Shown here in pieces: positions 16,230 through 24,855 of a stretch of 64,000 bases of DNA. This stretch comes from Lonepinella koalarum. Its GTDB lineage: Bacteria; Pseudomonadota; Gammaproteobacteria; Enterobacterales; Pasteurellaceae. Under the pieces are notes generated by a model, which was given only the letters and a program-made list of their open reading frames with translations, did no database searches and was not told the DNA's origin. The DNA lies in contig NZ_CP170642.1 of NCBI RefSeq assembly GCF_042926695.1, forward strand, positions 1,674,001 to 1,738,000, given 5' to 3'. The first letter of the stretch is position 1. Each line of letters starts with the position of its first letter. The translations under genes were made by a program, and so were the position numbers.

Positions 16230-17506
16230 TCCATTTCCCCAAAAATACCCGCCAACTCTGAACTTAAATTGAATATCTGTGCATTTTGTGCAACAATTGA
16301 TCGCTTCAATAAGCCATGACAAATAAATTTTCCGATAATTTTACCGTCTTTATCACGGTATTGACTTGGTTCAAAGTTGAAAATGTCCTGCAATATAATT
16401 TGCCCATTTTCCATACCCATTATTTCAGTAATATTAACAATCTTTCTTGAACCGTCATTTAAACGAGTGGCTTGAATAATAATATTCACCGCAGAAGCTA
16501 TATTACGGCGAATTGCTTCAAGTGGAAGTGAAGCATTCGACATCATCACCATACTTTCTAAACGGGCTAAAGCATCTCTCGGGCTGTTTGCGTGCAAAGT
16601 TGACATGGAACCATCGTGTCCAGTATTCATCGCTTGTAACATCTGAAATGCTTCACCACCACGACATTCCCCCACAATGATACGTTCTGGTCGCATACGC
16701 AGCGCATTAATCACCAAATCTTGCATCGTGATCTCTCCAGTATGTTCAACACCTGCTAAACGTGTTTCTAAACGAACAACGTGCGGTTGTTCTAAACGTA
16801 ATTCAGCAGTATCTTCCAATGTAATAACACGTTCTTGCGGTGAAATATAATTAGACAGGGCATTCAACAACGTCGTTTTACCCGATCCCGTACCACCTGA
16901 CACAATAATATTCACTCGAGATCTTGCAGCGATAATCAAAAAATTAGCCATTTCTCGTGACATGGAACCGAAATTTACTAATTCTTGCAGTGATTTTTTC
17001 GATTTACTAAATTTACGAATAGAAATAGATGTCCCATCTAATGCAATTGGTTGAACAACCACATTTAAACGACTTCCATCAGGCAAACGTGAATCTACCA
17101 AGGGAGAAGAATCATCAATACGACGCCCTACTCTTGCTACTAAACGTTTTGCAATATCCGTTAATTGATCGTTATCAATAAAGGATTTATCGGTTTTTTC
17201 CAACAAACCTGCACGTTCTATCCAAATATCGTTGGGACCATTAACTAAAATATCATTAACCGTGTCATCAGCCATTAATTCTCGCATTGGTCCATAACCA
17301 TCAATTTCATCAGCAATGATTTCCGCCATAAAACGGGCATCTACTGACGTAATATAAAGGTGATGAACATCAGAAACTTGATATACAATTTGCATGAGTT
17401 CATCAATCACTTTATCTCTTTCATCTTGTATTTGATCAAGCTTCTCAATATCTAAATTACTGAGTAACTCATTCCTAAAAAAGACTTGCTGTTTTTTTGT
17501 TAACAT
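16226..17506 (-). CDS. tadA: TadA, pilus assembly ATPase
   Basis: The 426-residue secretion ATPase of the VirB11/GspE-like CpaF family has a Walker A motif, GGTGSGKT, at residues 204-211. It also has the Asp box (VITLEDTAEL), a Walker B region (RPERIIVGECRGGEA) and the His box around MNTGHDGSMSTLHANS. It hydrolyses ATP in the cytoplasm to drive Flp pilin assembly. A strong GGAGGTG ribosome site precedes the start. Confidence 0.96.
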   Translation of the reverse strand: MLTKKQQVFFRNELLSNLDIEKLDQIQDERDKVIDELMQIVYQVSDVHHLYITSVDARFMAEIIADEIDGYGPMRELMADDTVNDILVNGPNDIWIERAGLLEKTDKSFIDNDQLTDIAKRLVARVGRRIDDSSPLVDSRLPDGSRLNVVVQPIALDGTSISIRKFSKSKKSLQELVNFGSMSREMANFLIIAARSRVNIIVSGGTGSGKTTLLNALSNYISPQERVITLEDTAELRLEQPHVVRLETRLAGVEHTGEITMQDLVINALRMRPERIIVGECRGGEAFQMLQAMNTGHDGSMSTLHANSPRDALARLESMVMMSNASLPLEAIRRNIASAVNIIIQATRLNDGSRKIVNITEIMGMENGQIILQDIFNFEPSQYRDKDGKIIGKFICHGLLKRSIVAQNAQIFNLSSELAGIFGEME

Positions 17507-17520
17507 CGAAATTCACCTCC

Positions 17521-18645
17521 TTATTTAGTCAAAGAATGAATAATGGAAGACAGCAAACTTTTATTTTTATTACTACGGAATGAGACACGTGAAATCGTAC
17601 CAAGCACTTTCATCACCAAAGTATGCATTTCTTTTTGTCCAATTCGTTTTAAATTTACAGATAAAATATTGCGACTTTCGGTTTTCTTTAAAAATGGTAT
17701 AACTGCATCAACAGGACAACCTAATAAAGATTCAATATCTGACTTTGCCATTAATTTAGATATTTCTAAAGACGTATCTGAAACACAAATAAACGTACGA
17801 ATTGATTTTCCAGTGGTATTACGAATACGTTCACATTGTTCTAAGAATTGTTTAGCCACTCGCAATGAACTAATACGGCGCTCAACCACCAACACAAAAT
17901 TATGGCTATACTCAAAAAAACCAGAAAATTGCTCTGGATGTACATTGAAAATAGGTTGATCATAAACAATAAAATTATATTTTTCGCTTAGTGTACTGTC
18001 TAAACTTAGTGGTTCACCTTTAAATAAATGCAAATTTGATTCATATTCAACAATATCGCCTTGCACTTTTTTATCAAATAAGAGATCTAAATCTTGTGAT
18101 CCATTGCAACCCTGTGCCAGTAAAATAGGAACTTTTTTGGTTGCCACAATATTACTTGCTATATGTGAACTAATAAAACTGGCGCCAATCCCGCCTTTAC
18201 AGCCTAATACACAAATTTTAATCGTATTTCTAATCTGAGGAATATTAACACCGGCAGAAATAATCTTTTCTGCCATCTGAATTAATTGCGAATCAGTATT
18301 AAAATAAAGAATACTTTTATTCAATAATTTCTGTGCAATAGAAATAGAATCACATGTCCCAATTAAGCAACACCATATATTTTGTGGCACAATAGCATTA
18401 ACACGTTCAGAAAGAATAGCAACATCAGATTCATTTTGGATATCAGCGATAACCCCTACGGTTTCTTCTACCGTAAAAGTAATTTTATCGTCAGTTAAAA
18501 AATCTTTGTCAATAATCTCAATTCGTTCTAAACCACGAGTACGCAGTAATTGTGCAACATAAGTCTGTATATTTTCTCTTTCAGATAGAATAACAATTTT
18601 TCGTGCACTATCTGTAACAACATTTTCTTTATCAAGTAACAACAT
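17521..18645 (-). CDS. tadZ: TadZ, ParA/MinD-like localisation protein
   Basis: The 374-residue protein has an N-terminal receiver-like domain (to about residue 130) and a ParA/MinD-like domain. The deviant Walker A reads KGGIGAS (150-156): the signature lysine is kept, but the usual GKT/GKS lysine is alanine. TadZ proteins mark the polar site where the Tad machine assembles. Loss of the second lysine suggests altered or absent ATP hydrolysis. It sits between rcpB and tadA as in Aggregatibacter. Confidence 0.9.
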   Translation of the reverse strand: MLLLDKENVVTDSARKIVILSERENIQTYVAQLLRTRGLERIEIIDKDFLTDDKITFTVEETVGVIADIQNESDVAILSERVNAIVPQNIWCCLIGTCDSISIAQKLLNKSILYFNTDSQLIQMAEKIISAGVNIPQIRNTIKICVLGCKGGIGASFISSHIASNIVATKKVPILLAQGCNGSQDLDLLFDKKVQGDIVEYESNLHLFKGEPLSLDSTLSEKYNFIVYDQPIFNVHPEQFSGFFEYSHNFVLVVERRISSLRVAKQFLEQCERIRNTTGKSIRTFICVSDTSLEISKLMAKSDIESLLGCPVDAVIPFLKKTESRNILSVNLKRIGQKEMHTLVMKVLGTISRVSFRSNKNKSLLSSIIHSLTK

Positions 18646-18671
18646 AAATTGACCCGTAATAAATTTCCCAA

Positions 18672-19166
18672 TTAGTTTTTCAATTGAATACGATAATTAT
18701 TTTTCGTAGCACAAGGCTTATAAGGATCAAAACTCATATGATCTTCTGCCGTATCAAAACGGCAATTTGTTTTCTTTATTCCTTTATGTTCAACTTCAAC
18801 ATATAACGGATAAAGTAACTGATCCTTGCTAACACTCTTTATATGAATATTATTTTTTTTAATGCCTTTCGCAATTAATGCTTTTTGAATATGTTCAGCA
18901 CTAAGTTTTGCCGATGAATCCGACCAAATAATATTGACATTTTTACTTTTATCGCTCCCAACATCTCGAACTACATCACGAATGACGTTGTGTATTGCCA
19001 AATCAGTATTAGTCGCTAATATATGGCGATTAACTAATTGAGATTGCATCGCATATTGACTTTGCGTTGGCTGTACTATTGCCATATCTTTTGCCAATTC
19101 ATTCATCTGTCCGAATGCAGCTTGATAGAAAACGCTTACAAATAATCCGGCTAAAATTCTTTTCAT
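18672..19166 (-). CDS. rcpB: RcpB, Tad-associated envelope protein
   Basis: The 164-residue exported protein has signal peptide MKRILAGLFVSVFYQAAFGQ. It starts in a 4-base ATGA overlap with the rcpA stop. RcpB is a poorly understood outer-membrane-associated partner of the RcpA secretin. The assignment relies mainly on position between rcpA and tadZ plus size and signal peptide, since the sequence itself is not distinctive. Confidence 0.8.
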   Translation of the reverse strand: MKRILAGLFVSVFYQAAFGQMNELAKDMAIVQPTQSQYAMQSQLVNRHILATNTDLAIHNVIRDVVRDVGSDKSKNVNIIWSDSSAKLSAEHIQKALIAKGIKKNNIHIKSVSKDQLLYPLYVEVEHKGIKKTNCRFDTAEDHMSFDPYKPCATKNNYRIQLKN

Positions 19167-20557
19167 TGGATAAATCCTCCATCTTTTAAGAAATTAGTGA
19201 TAAGTGTTTGGTGGTAAACTTTTTTCAACGGGGTAACATGGAAAAAACGTTCCATGGTGCCAGTTTGTTCAAACGTTGGATAAACAATTTGCTCACTGTT
19301 AACCGCCTTAACTAAATTTACCGTTGCTACAATCACTAACTCTCGGCTTTCACGCTGTGTTGATGCACTACGGAAAAAAGATCCTAAAATAGGAATATCA
19401 CCTAGCACAGGAATTTTAGATAAACCTTCAATATCATCTTGGCTGAGTAAACCACCAATAATAAAACTTTCTCCGTCCGCAATTTCAAAGGTAGATTTAG
19501 AACGACGTGTATTAAAGAATGGTATCGCACCAATCCCATCATACTGATAGTTACCTGCTAACGTACTGACTTCTTGAGCTAATGCCAAACGAATGCGATT
19601 ATCTTTTTGTAATTTTGCACCGACCCCTAATTTAATCCCGAAATCTTTGTAAATAATGGTTGGATTACCATCACGATCTCGTTGCGCAAAAGGAAGTTCT
19701 CCCCCAACTAAAATATCCGCTGTCTCACCCGATAACATGGAAACATTCGGTTCAGCTAAAATTTTGCCATTGTTCTGATTATCTAACGCATTAATAAAAA
19801 TACTTAACCCATCAGCATTAAGGGATAAGGTTCCACCATTTGTCCCATTAAAACCGCCACTGCCAGAGAAACTTTTACCCAAGTTGTTGAGAAGATTACC
19901 GTGTAGATTATTCCAATTAATTCCTAACGCGTCAGAAAACTTTTTATTGACTTCCACCACGGTTAATTTCACATTGATTTGTACATTATCCGCAACTTGA
20001 GAATTATTGATTACATCGTCATAGCTATATTTATCTAAAAACGAAACTTTATCATCACCACCAGTAGCATGTTGCAATTTATATTCGGTAACTTTTGGAC
20101 TTGATCCCAATGAAGCCCCCACAATACGATTAATCTCATCACGTTCATTTTCTGAAATAGCTTCTCCTTCAATTATATAAGCCTTACCGACTTTCTTAAC
20201 GGAAAGTTTGCTATTAGGAAAGCGTGCTTTAATTTGTCTATTTGTATCTGCAATATTATTTAATGCGTCATTGACATTGATGGTATCTGATTTAATTTGA
20301 TTACCCTGCTCATCAAATGCAACAACTTCTGATTTACCTTCTTCCTTGGTATAAATCATGAAACTATGATCATCTAAAATTTCATAATCTGCTACATTAG
20401 GCGAAGAAACAAATACCGTATCAATTTTTTGATCTGATTTAATTAACCGAGATTGTCCTTTTTCCAAATTAAATGTTTGTGAAAATGTGTTATACGATAA
20501 ACCGATTAATACTAAACCAATAAATTTAGTGATCCATTTTTTTCTAGTTGTCAACAT
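19163..20557 (-). CDS. rcpA: RcpA, Tad outer-membrane secretin
   Basis: The 464-residue CpaC-type secretin has a signal peptide to about residue 27 (NTFSQ), the pilus-secretin N-domain (KGQSRLIKSDQKIDTVFVSSP) and a BON-like segment. The secretin core ends with SKIPVLGDIPILGSFFR, the family signature. It forms the outer-membrane channel for Flp pili. The start is 2 bases after the rcpC stop. Confidence 0.95.
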   Translation of the reverse strand: MLTTRKKWITKFIGLVLIGLSYNTFSQTFNLEKGQSRLIKSDQKIDTVFVSSPNVADYEILDDHSFMIYTKEEGKSEVVAFDEQGNQIKSDTINVNDALNNIADTNRQIKARFPNSKLSVKKVGKAYIIEGEAISENERDEINRIVGASLGSSPKVTEYKLQHATGGDDKVSFLDKYSYDDVINNSQVADNVQINVKLTVVEVNKKFSDALGINWNNLHGNLLNNLGKSFSGSGGFNGTNGGTLSLNADGLSIFINALDNQNNGKILAEPNVSMLSGETADILVGGELPFAQRDRDGNPTIIYKDFGIKLGVGAKLQKDNRIRLALAQEVSTLAGNYQYDGIGAIPFFNTRRSKSTFEIADGESFIIGGLLSQDDIEGLSKIPVLGDIPILGSFFRSASTQRESRELVIVATVNLVKAVNSEQIVYPTFEQTGTMERFFHVTPLKKVYHQTLITNFLKDGGFIQ

Positions 20558-20559
20558 CC

Positions 20560-21345
20560 TTATTGTCCTCTTAATTTTCTAATAAACATACCCCGATGAT
20601 TAATCGTAGAGGCTTCTGTATTGGTTGGCAAAATAATTAACTTACTTTCTTTTGCAACGGCATAAATTTTCTGAACTTGGTTAGCATCAGCTTTTACCGT
20701 AATATACCCAATCACACCTTGGCTACCAGAATTTTTAATTTCCTCATCGGAAAATTTTTTGCTATATAACACTAATAGATTATCTATTATTTTGATTAAT
20801 TCATTTCTATCTGCACTATCAAATCCTTTTGCAGTTTGTTGTGCAAAAACAGACACTGAACTACCTGCCAAAACAGTATCTAAAAGATAAGCTTCTGGTG
20901 ATTTAATATAAACACGATAAGCAACTTCATGCTCACTATCGACAGTAGAAAGTAAGAATTTAGCATCATCAGGTGAAATAATATTATTTTTAGATAAAAA
21001 AGAATCCTTAGATAAATTTTCACTCACTAAAAAACCTTGTAATGAATGATTAGCCGAACTATCAAGCCAATCTTTCAAATCCTTCTCAACTAAAGGGCTA
21101 TCTACATCAACAGTTAAATCAGAAAGAGTATAATCTTCCGCTTGAAGCAATGTTCCTTTCGCCACATCACGAACTAATACTGCCGTGGTAATTAATTTCT
21201 GTTCTTTATCTTCCTTGATTGTGGTCGCTTGTTCGCCTTGTGTGACAGCAGAATCAGCATCATTTGATGATGGAATAAAAAATAATCCACCTAACCCAAC
21301 AGCAAGAATAAGAAATGAAATTAGAAAAAGAACTCTATAATTCAT
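20560..21345 (-). CDS. rcpC: RcpC, CpaB-like SAF-domain protein
   Basis: The 261-residue protein has an N-terminal membrane helix (FLISFLILAVGLGGLFFIP) and a SAF domain (TTAVLVRDVAKGTLLQAEDY, about 52-110), followed by the CpaB C-terminal region. It is a periplasmic/inner-membrane Tad component thought to contact the secretin. It lies between tadV and rcpA. Confidence 0.9.
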   Translation of the reverse strand: MNYRVLFLISFLILAVGLGGLFFIPSSNDADSAVTQGEQATTIKEDKEQKLITTAVLVRDVAKGTLLQAEDYTLSDLTVDVDSPLVEKDLKDWLDSSANHSLQGFLVSENLSKDSFLSKNNIISPDDAKFLLSTVDSEHEVAYRVYIKSPEAYLLDTVLAGSSVSVFAQQTAKGFDSADRNELIKIIDNLLVLYSKKFSDEEIKNSGSQGVIGYITVKADANQVQKIYAVAKESKLIILPTNTEASTINHRGMFIRKLRGQ

Positions 21346-21404
21346 TTTTAATCCTTAATTTATAAATTTAATAAAGTTAATAATAGTAATTATGCTAAAG
21401 GTTA

Positions 21405-21839
21405 TCAGCTATACAGACACATATTGACTAAATAACCTAAGCTAATTGCAACACCGTAAGGCACACCATTGTCCGTAATGGCTTTTCTGTAAAACAGAAA
21501 ACCTACAATAATAACAAGTAGTCCAGAGAATGTAATAAAAAAGAAAAGTGATGGAATTTGATCATTTGGTAAAGATAATGTTAATGCGGCAATGAGTTTA
21601 ACATCTCCACCCCCTATTATCCTCAGGGTAAATAATAAAAATCCAATCAGCAATACAAACAAGGGGGTTAAAATAAAAAGCGTTTCATATTTTAATCCAG
21701 TTAAAATAATGAATACCAAACATAAACCAATAACTATTTTATTCGCAATAATTCTATATTTAATATCAGACCAAGAAATATTGATTAATAAAACAATAGT
21801 GATGATGTTAAGAAATATAATTAACCCTTCTCTAAACAT
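21405..21839 (-). CDS. tadV: TadV, Flp prepilin peptidase
   Basis: The 144-residue, strongly hydrophobic protein is of the short CpaA type, without the methyltransferase domain. Both catalytic aspartates of the GxGD family are present: Asp26 in SWSDIKYRIIAN and the one in GGGDVKLIAALTL. It cleaves the leader from Flp1, Flp2 and the TadE/TadF pseudopilins. It lies downstream of flp2, as is usual. Confidence 0.93.
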   Translation of the reverse strand: MFREGLIIFLNIITIVLLINISWSDIKYRIIANKIVIGLCLVFIILTGLKYETLFILTPLFVLLIGFLLFTLRIIGGGDVKLIAALTLSLPNDQIPSLFFFITFSGLLVIIVGFLFYRKAITDNGVPYGVAISLGYLVNMCLYS

Positions 21840-21977
21840 AACTCTGCTACTGTTAAAATTTTTGCAACAAGAACAATTTAAAAATATTATAAGAACGTAT
21901 AATTAATGAGAAGAATTGGAAAATCCATTTTCCTTAATTTATCCAACTGGCTAAAGAATATTTAGCCATAACACAAG

Positions 21978-22205
21978 TTATTTATCTACGACGGCATCAG
22001 AAATGGTGTCAGATAAAACAGCTAATTTATCTGATAATTTAACGATAAAGCTATTAGGGCTATACAACATCGCAATTAAAAAAAGTCCAATCACAAAAAT
22101 GATTAATCCATATTCAATGGTCGTGACACCTGTTTGATCTTTTTTTATATCATGCAACCATTCAGTTACTAGAAAATAAATTTTACTTGATAAATTGGAT
22201 AACAT
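21978..22205 (-). CDS. flp2: Flp2 prepilin-like protein
   Basis: The 75-residue Flp-type prepilin has a leader ending KKDQTG, then VTTIEYGLIIFVIGLFLIAML, with the predicted cut after Gly26 and Glu at +5. It shares its leader pattern (MLSN, S-K-Y, VTE) with the adjacent Flp1, so the two arose by duplication. In Aggregatibacter Flp2 is dispensable or minor compared with Flp1. Confidence 0.93.
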   Translation of the reverse strand: MLSNLSSKIYFLVTEWLHDIKKDQTGVTTIEYGLIIFVIGLFLIAMLYSPNSFIVKLSDKLAVLSDTISDAVVDK

Positions 22206-22266
22206 CCTTAAATTCCTAGCTTGGCACTAGCAGCCAATAATTTAGCTACTAGTACCTAGTATTTTA
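22206..22266 (-). promoter_or_regulatory. flp1-flp2 intercistronic region with small hairpin
   Basis: On the minus strand TTGGC and GCCAA form a 5-bp stem around TGCTAGT, and TACTAG motifs repeat just upstream. A weak attenuator or mRNA-processing element here would let flp1 be made in excess over the downstream genes. No U-run is present, so this is tentative. Confidence 0.35.
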
Positions 22267-22506
22267 TCACTTACCTGCTGGTGTACTAAAACTTGCAGAA
22301 CTAATAGCAGAAGCTAACTCACTGAATTTAGATGATAGTTTAGCAACAAACCCGTTATCACCATAGAATACCGCAATAATAAATACTGCAATAACAATAG
22401 CAATTAAACCGTATTCAATCGCTGTTACACCTTTTTGATCATTTTTGAAATGACGTAACCCTTCAGTTACTGAAATATAAGCTTTTGTTGAAATGTTAGA
22501 CAACAT
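22267..22506 (-). CDS. flp1: Flp1 major pilin precursor
   Basis: The 79-residue Flp prepilin has the leader MLSNISTKAYISVTEGLRHF and continues KNDQKG, then VTAIEYGLIAIVIAVFIIAVF. The predicted TadV cut is after Gly26; Glu31 is at +5 and Tyr32 at +6 as in all Flp pilins. It is the first gene of the 14-gene operon and has a GGAGA ribosome site. This is the structural subunit of adhesive bundle-forming pili. Confidence 0.95.
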   Translation of the reverse strand: MLSNISTKAYISVTEGLRHFKNDQKGVTAIEYGLIAIVIAVFIIAVFYGDNGFVAKLSSKFSELASAISSASFSTPAGK

Positions 22507-23193
22507 TTTAAAATCTCCATTTTTATTTTTACAACAATCCGTATCTAACGGGCGTTAGATAGCGCTATTTACCGTATTTATCTTGTTTAGAAATAATGCA
22601 GCTGATAAAAGAGTTAGACTCAACACTTTACTGGATTATTAATACAAAAATACTGATAGATTGAAATTCCACTTCAATCTGGGATGCGTATTGTCCACAA
22701 AAAATGCTTTAAGTACAGTTAATTTTTTAAAAACAAATACTGGTCGGATCTGCTTGAGTTAAATTGGTTGCATATTAGACTAAGCAACCGTTTGCATATT
22801 GAACAAACATTACTTTTTATTATATTTCAATATGTTAATAAAATTATATTTTGCTGAATGGTTTCAACAAATAAATAGCAATAAAAAAATCTTAATTATG
22901 TTAAATGAAAATAGGTGATGCAGATCGTCTTAGACAAAAAACAGGATATTGACATTTCATTAAAATTATGTTAACAAAATAAATTATACCAATTTAAACT
23001 GTATGCGATCTAACTTCATAATAAAATATGATTTATCTGATTGATCTTAATAAAATTCATATCCCTATTGTGATACACGGCATCATTAAATTTAGTTAAT
23101 ATAAATAAATTTTGTTACGAAGTTGTAGGCAAATGATGACTCAGATTTCAATACCCGGTTTAATCACCGGGCATTGATTTTTCTCAACCTGTA
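22507..23193. promoter_or_regulatory. Long AT-rich intergenic region upstream of the tad operon
   Basis: These 687 bases hold no credible gene and are the only gene-free stretch over 300 bases. A perfect 8-bp inverted repeat, TATCTAAC/GTTAGATA around GGGC (22542-22561), lies 36 bases before flp1 and could be a 5' leader hairpin or operator. The rest is very AT-rich, with many ATAAATT-like tracts, and should contain the flp1 promoter. I could not pick a confident -10/-35 pair. The far end has the hairpin described at 23150-23175. Confidence 0.6.
23150..23175. terminator. Hairpin after nagE
   Basis: CCCGGT (23154-23159) and ACCGGG (23166-23171) pair perfectly around TTAATC; flanking bases extend the stem past one mismatch. 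It lies 19 bases beyond the nagE stop. The U-rich tract on the nagE strand is poor, so termination may be Rho-assisted. Confidence 0.6.
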
Positions 23194-24648
23194 TTAATGC
23201 GCTTTTTTCATCGCTTCCGCAATAAATTCTGCTTCTAGCCCTAAAATCACTTGTAAACCATTATTTCCCATTTTCACTAGACCTTTCGAACCGAGTGCTT
23301 TGAGTTTGGCTTCATTGATTTTATTCATATCTTGTACGGTTAAACGTAATCTTGTGGTGCAATAATCAACATTGCTGAGATTTTGTTTACCACCGAGAGC
23401 TTGCGTAAATTGCATCGCTCGTTCAGCGTAATTAGTATTTTCAGCGACTGTTTCGATCACATCGTCATCTTCACGCCCCGGCGTTTTCAAATTAAACATT
23501 TTGATTACCGCACGGAACAATACATAGTAAATGCCGGCAAAGATTAAACCTTGTACAATCAGCATATACCAATTCACGGCCAATGGATTACGAGAAGAAA
23601 GCACCATATCCACTAACCCTGCACTAAACCCAAAACCAGCGATCCAATGCATGGTTGCTGCTATATAGACAGAAAGTGCGGTTAACAGTGCATGTACTAC
23701 ATAAAGCACTGGTGCCACAAACATAAAGGCAAATTCAAGTGGTTCAGTGATACCAGTGAAGAATGATGCCAATGCAGCGGCAAACATAATAGATGCAATT
23801 TGGGCTTTTTTGGCAGGTTTGGCACTGTGATAAATCGCCAGTGCAGCGGCTGGTAAACCAAACATCATGACAGGGAAGAAACCGGCTTGATACATACCGG
23901 TTACACCTAAAACAGCTTTACCATCGGCAAGAGATTGAGCACCACCTAAGAAATTTGGAATATCATTGATACCCGCTACATCAAACCAGAATACAGAGTT
24001 CAACGCGTGATGTAAACCAACAGGGATCAATAAACGGTTAAAGAAAGCATAAATACCCGCACCAGTCGCCCCTAAATCTTTAATGGATTCCCCGAAAGAC
24101 ACCAAGCCACCAAAAATCACTGGCCAAACATAAAGTAACACAAAGGCAACAATAATCATCACCAAAGACACCACAATTGGTACTAGCCGTTTACCACTAA
24201 AGAAAGCCAAGGCTTTAGGTAGTTCAACGGTATGGAAACGGTTATACAATTCTGCGGAAATTACCCCAACTAAAATACCGATAAACTGATTGTTAATTTT
24301 ATTAAAGGCAGCTGGCACTTGATCCGCCGCAATGCCTTGTAATTGAGCGACTGCACCGGGGGAAAGTAAGGTAGTCACCACTAAATAGCCAACTAAACCG
24401 GAAAGTGCGGCGGAACCATGTTTATCTTCTGACATCCCAAACGCTACACCAATAGCAAATAGAAACGGCATTTGATCGATAATCGCACCACCCGATTTAA
24501 TTAATAATGCCGCCAATTGGCTATTTGCTCCCCAACCATCAGGGTCAAGCCAATAACCTACGCCCATTAATAGTGCCGCTGCTGGCAATGCCGCCACCGG
24601 CACCATCAGTGCACGCCCTATTTTTTGTAAATAATTAAGAGTGCTCAT
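23194..24648 (-). CDS. nagE: N-acetylglucosamine-type PTS permease EIICB (no IIA domain)
   Basis: The 484-residue glucose-family PTS permease has an IIC domain (residues 1 to about 370) closely following E. coli NagE (YLQKIGRALMVPVAALPAAA and LLIPVGLHHALNSVFWFDV). A IIB domain with active-site Cys430 in DYCTTRLRL follows. E. coli NagE carries a fused IIA domain; this protein stops after IIB, so phosphate must come from a separate IIA-Glc. It imports and phosphorylates GlcNAc or a close relative. It is divergent from the antiterminator gene, and nagA and nagB lie elsewhere in the window. Confidence 0.9.
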   Translation of the reverse strand: MSTLNYLQKIGRALMVPVAALPAAALLMGVGYWLDPDGWGANSQLAALLIKSGGAIIDQMPFLFAIGVAFGMSEDKHGSAALSGLVGYLVVTTLLSPGAVAQLQGIAADQVPAAFNKINNQFIGILVGVISAELYNRFHTVELPKALAFFSGKRLVPIVVSLVMIIVAFVLLYVWPVIFGGLVSFGESIKDLGATGAGIYAFFNRLLIPVGLHHALNSVFWFDVAGINDIPNFLGGAQSLADGKAVLGVTGMYQAGFFPVMMFGLPAAALAIYHSAKPAKKAQIASIMFAAALASFFTGITEPLEFAFMFVAPVLYVVHALLTALSVYIAATMHWIAGFGFSAGLVDMVLSSRNPLAVNWYMLIVQGLIFAGIYYVLFRAVIKMFNLKTPGREDDDVIETVAENTNYAERAMQFTQALGGKQNLSNVDYCTTRLRLTVQDMNKINEAKLKALGSKGLVKMGNNGLQVILGLEAEFIAEAMKKAH

Positions 24649-24724
24649 AATGTTCTCCTTAAGATTTGAAGTTTTTGTTTATTTCCATACAGCGGAAGAA
24701 AGTCTACTCCAATTTTTGTAAAAA

Positions 24725-24746
24725 AAATGTGATCTCCGTCATAAAT
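24725..24746. promoter_or_regulatory. Probable CRP site upstream of nagE
   Basis: AAATGTGATCT matches the left half of a CRP site perfectly. The right half (CGTCATAAAT) is degenerate. It lies about 80 bases from the nagE start and between the two divergent genes. Confidence 0.5.
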
Positions 24747-24855
24747 TAAAAAAATATTTTTTATTATAACCAATAGACTTTATGTCAGGTTTATCTATAA
24801 TGAAATTGAGTCTGGAATTTTCCACCTTTTATGATTGAATATACGGGAAATTGCT

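Noticed and set aside
11023..22506. Considered whether the pilus locus could be a type II secretion or type IVa pilus operon
   Set aside because: Flp-type pilins, CpaF-type ATPase, TadZ and the TadE/F/G set are specific to Tad systems.
22507..23193. Long intergenic region considered for a hidden gene, small RNA or phage attachment site
   Set aside because: No frame with a start and ribosome site, no terminator-bounded RNA and no flanking duplicate were seen; treated as promoter region.
24660..24855. Searched for an antiterminator-binding hairpin upstream of nagE or of the antiterminator gene itself
   Set aside because: No GTTAC/GGCAA pattern or terminator stem was found; the only fitting element is upstream of bglF.
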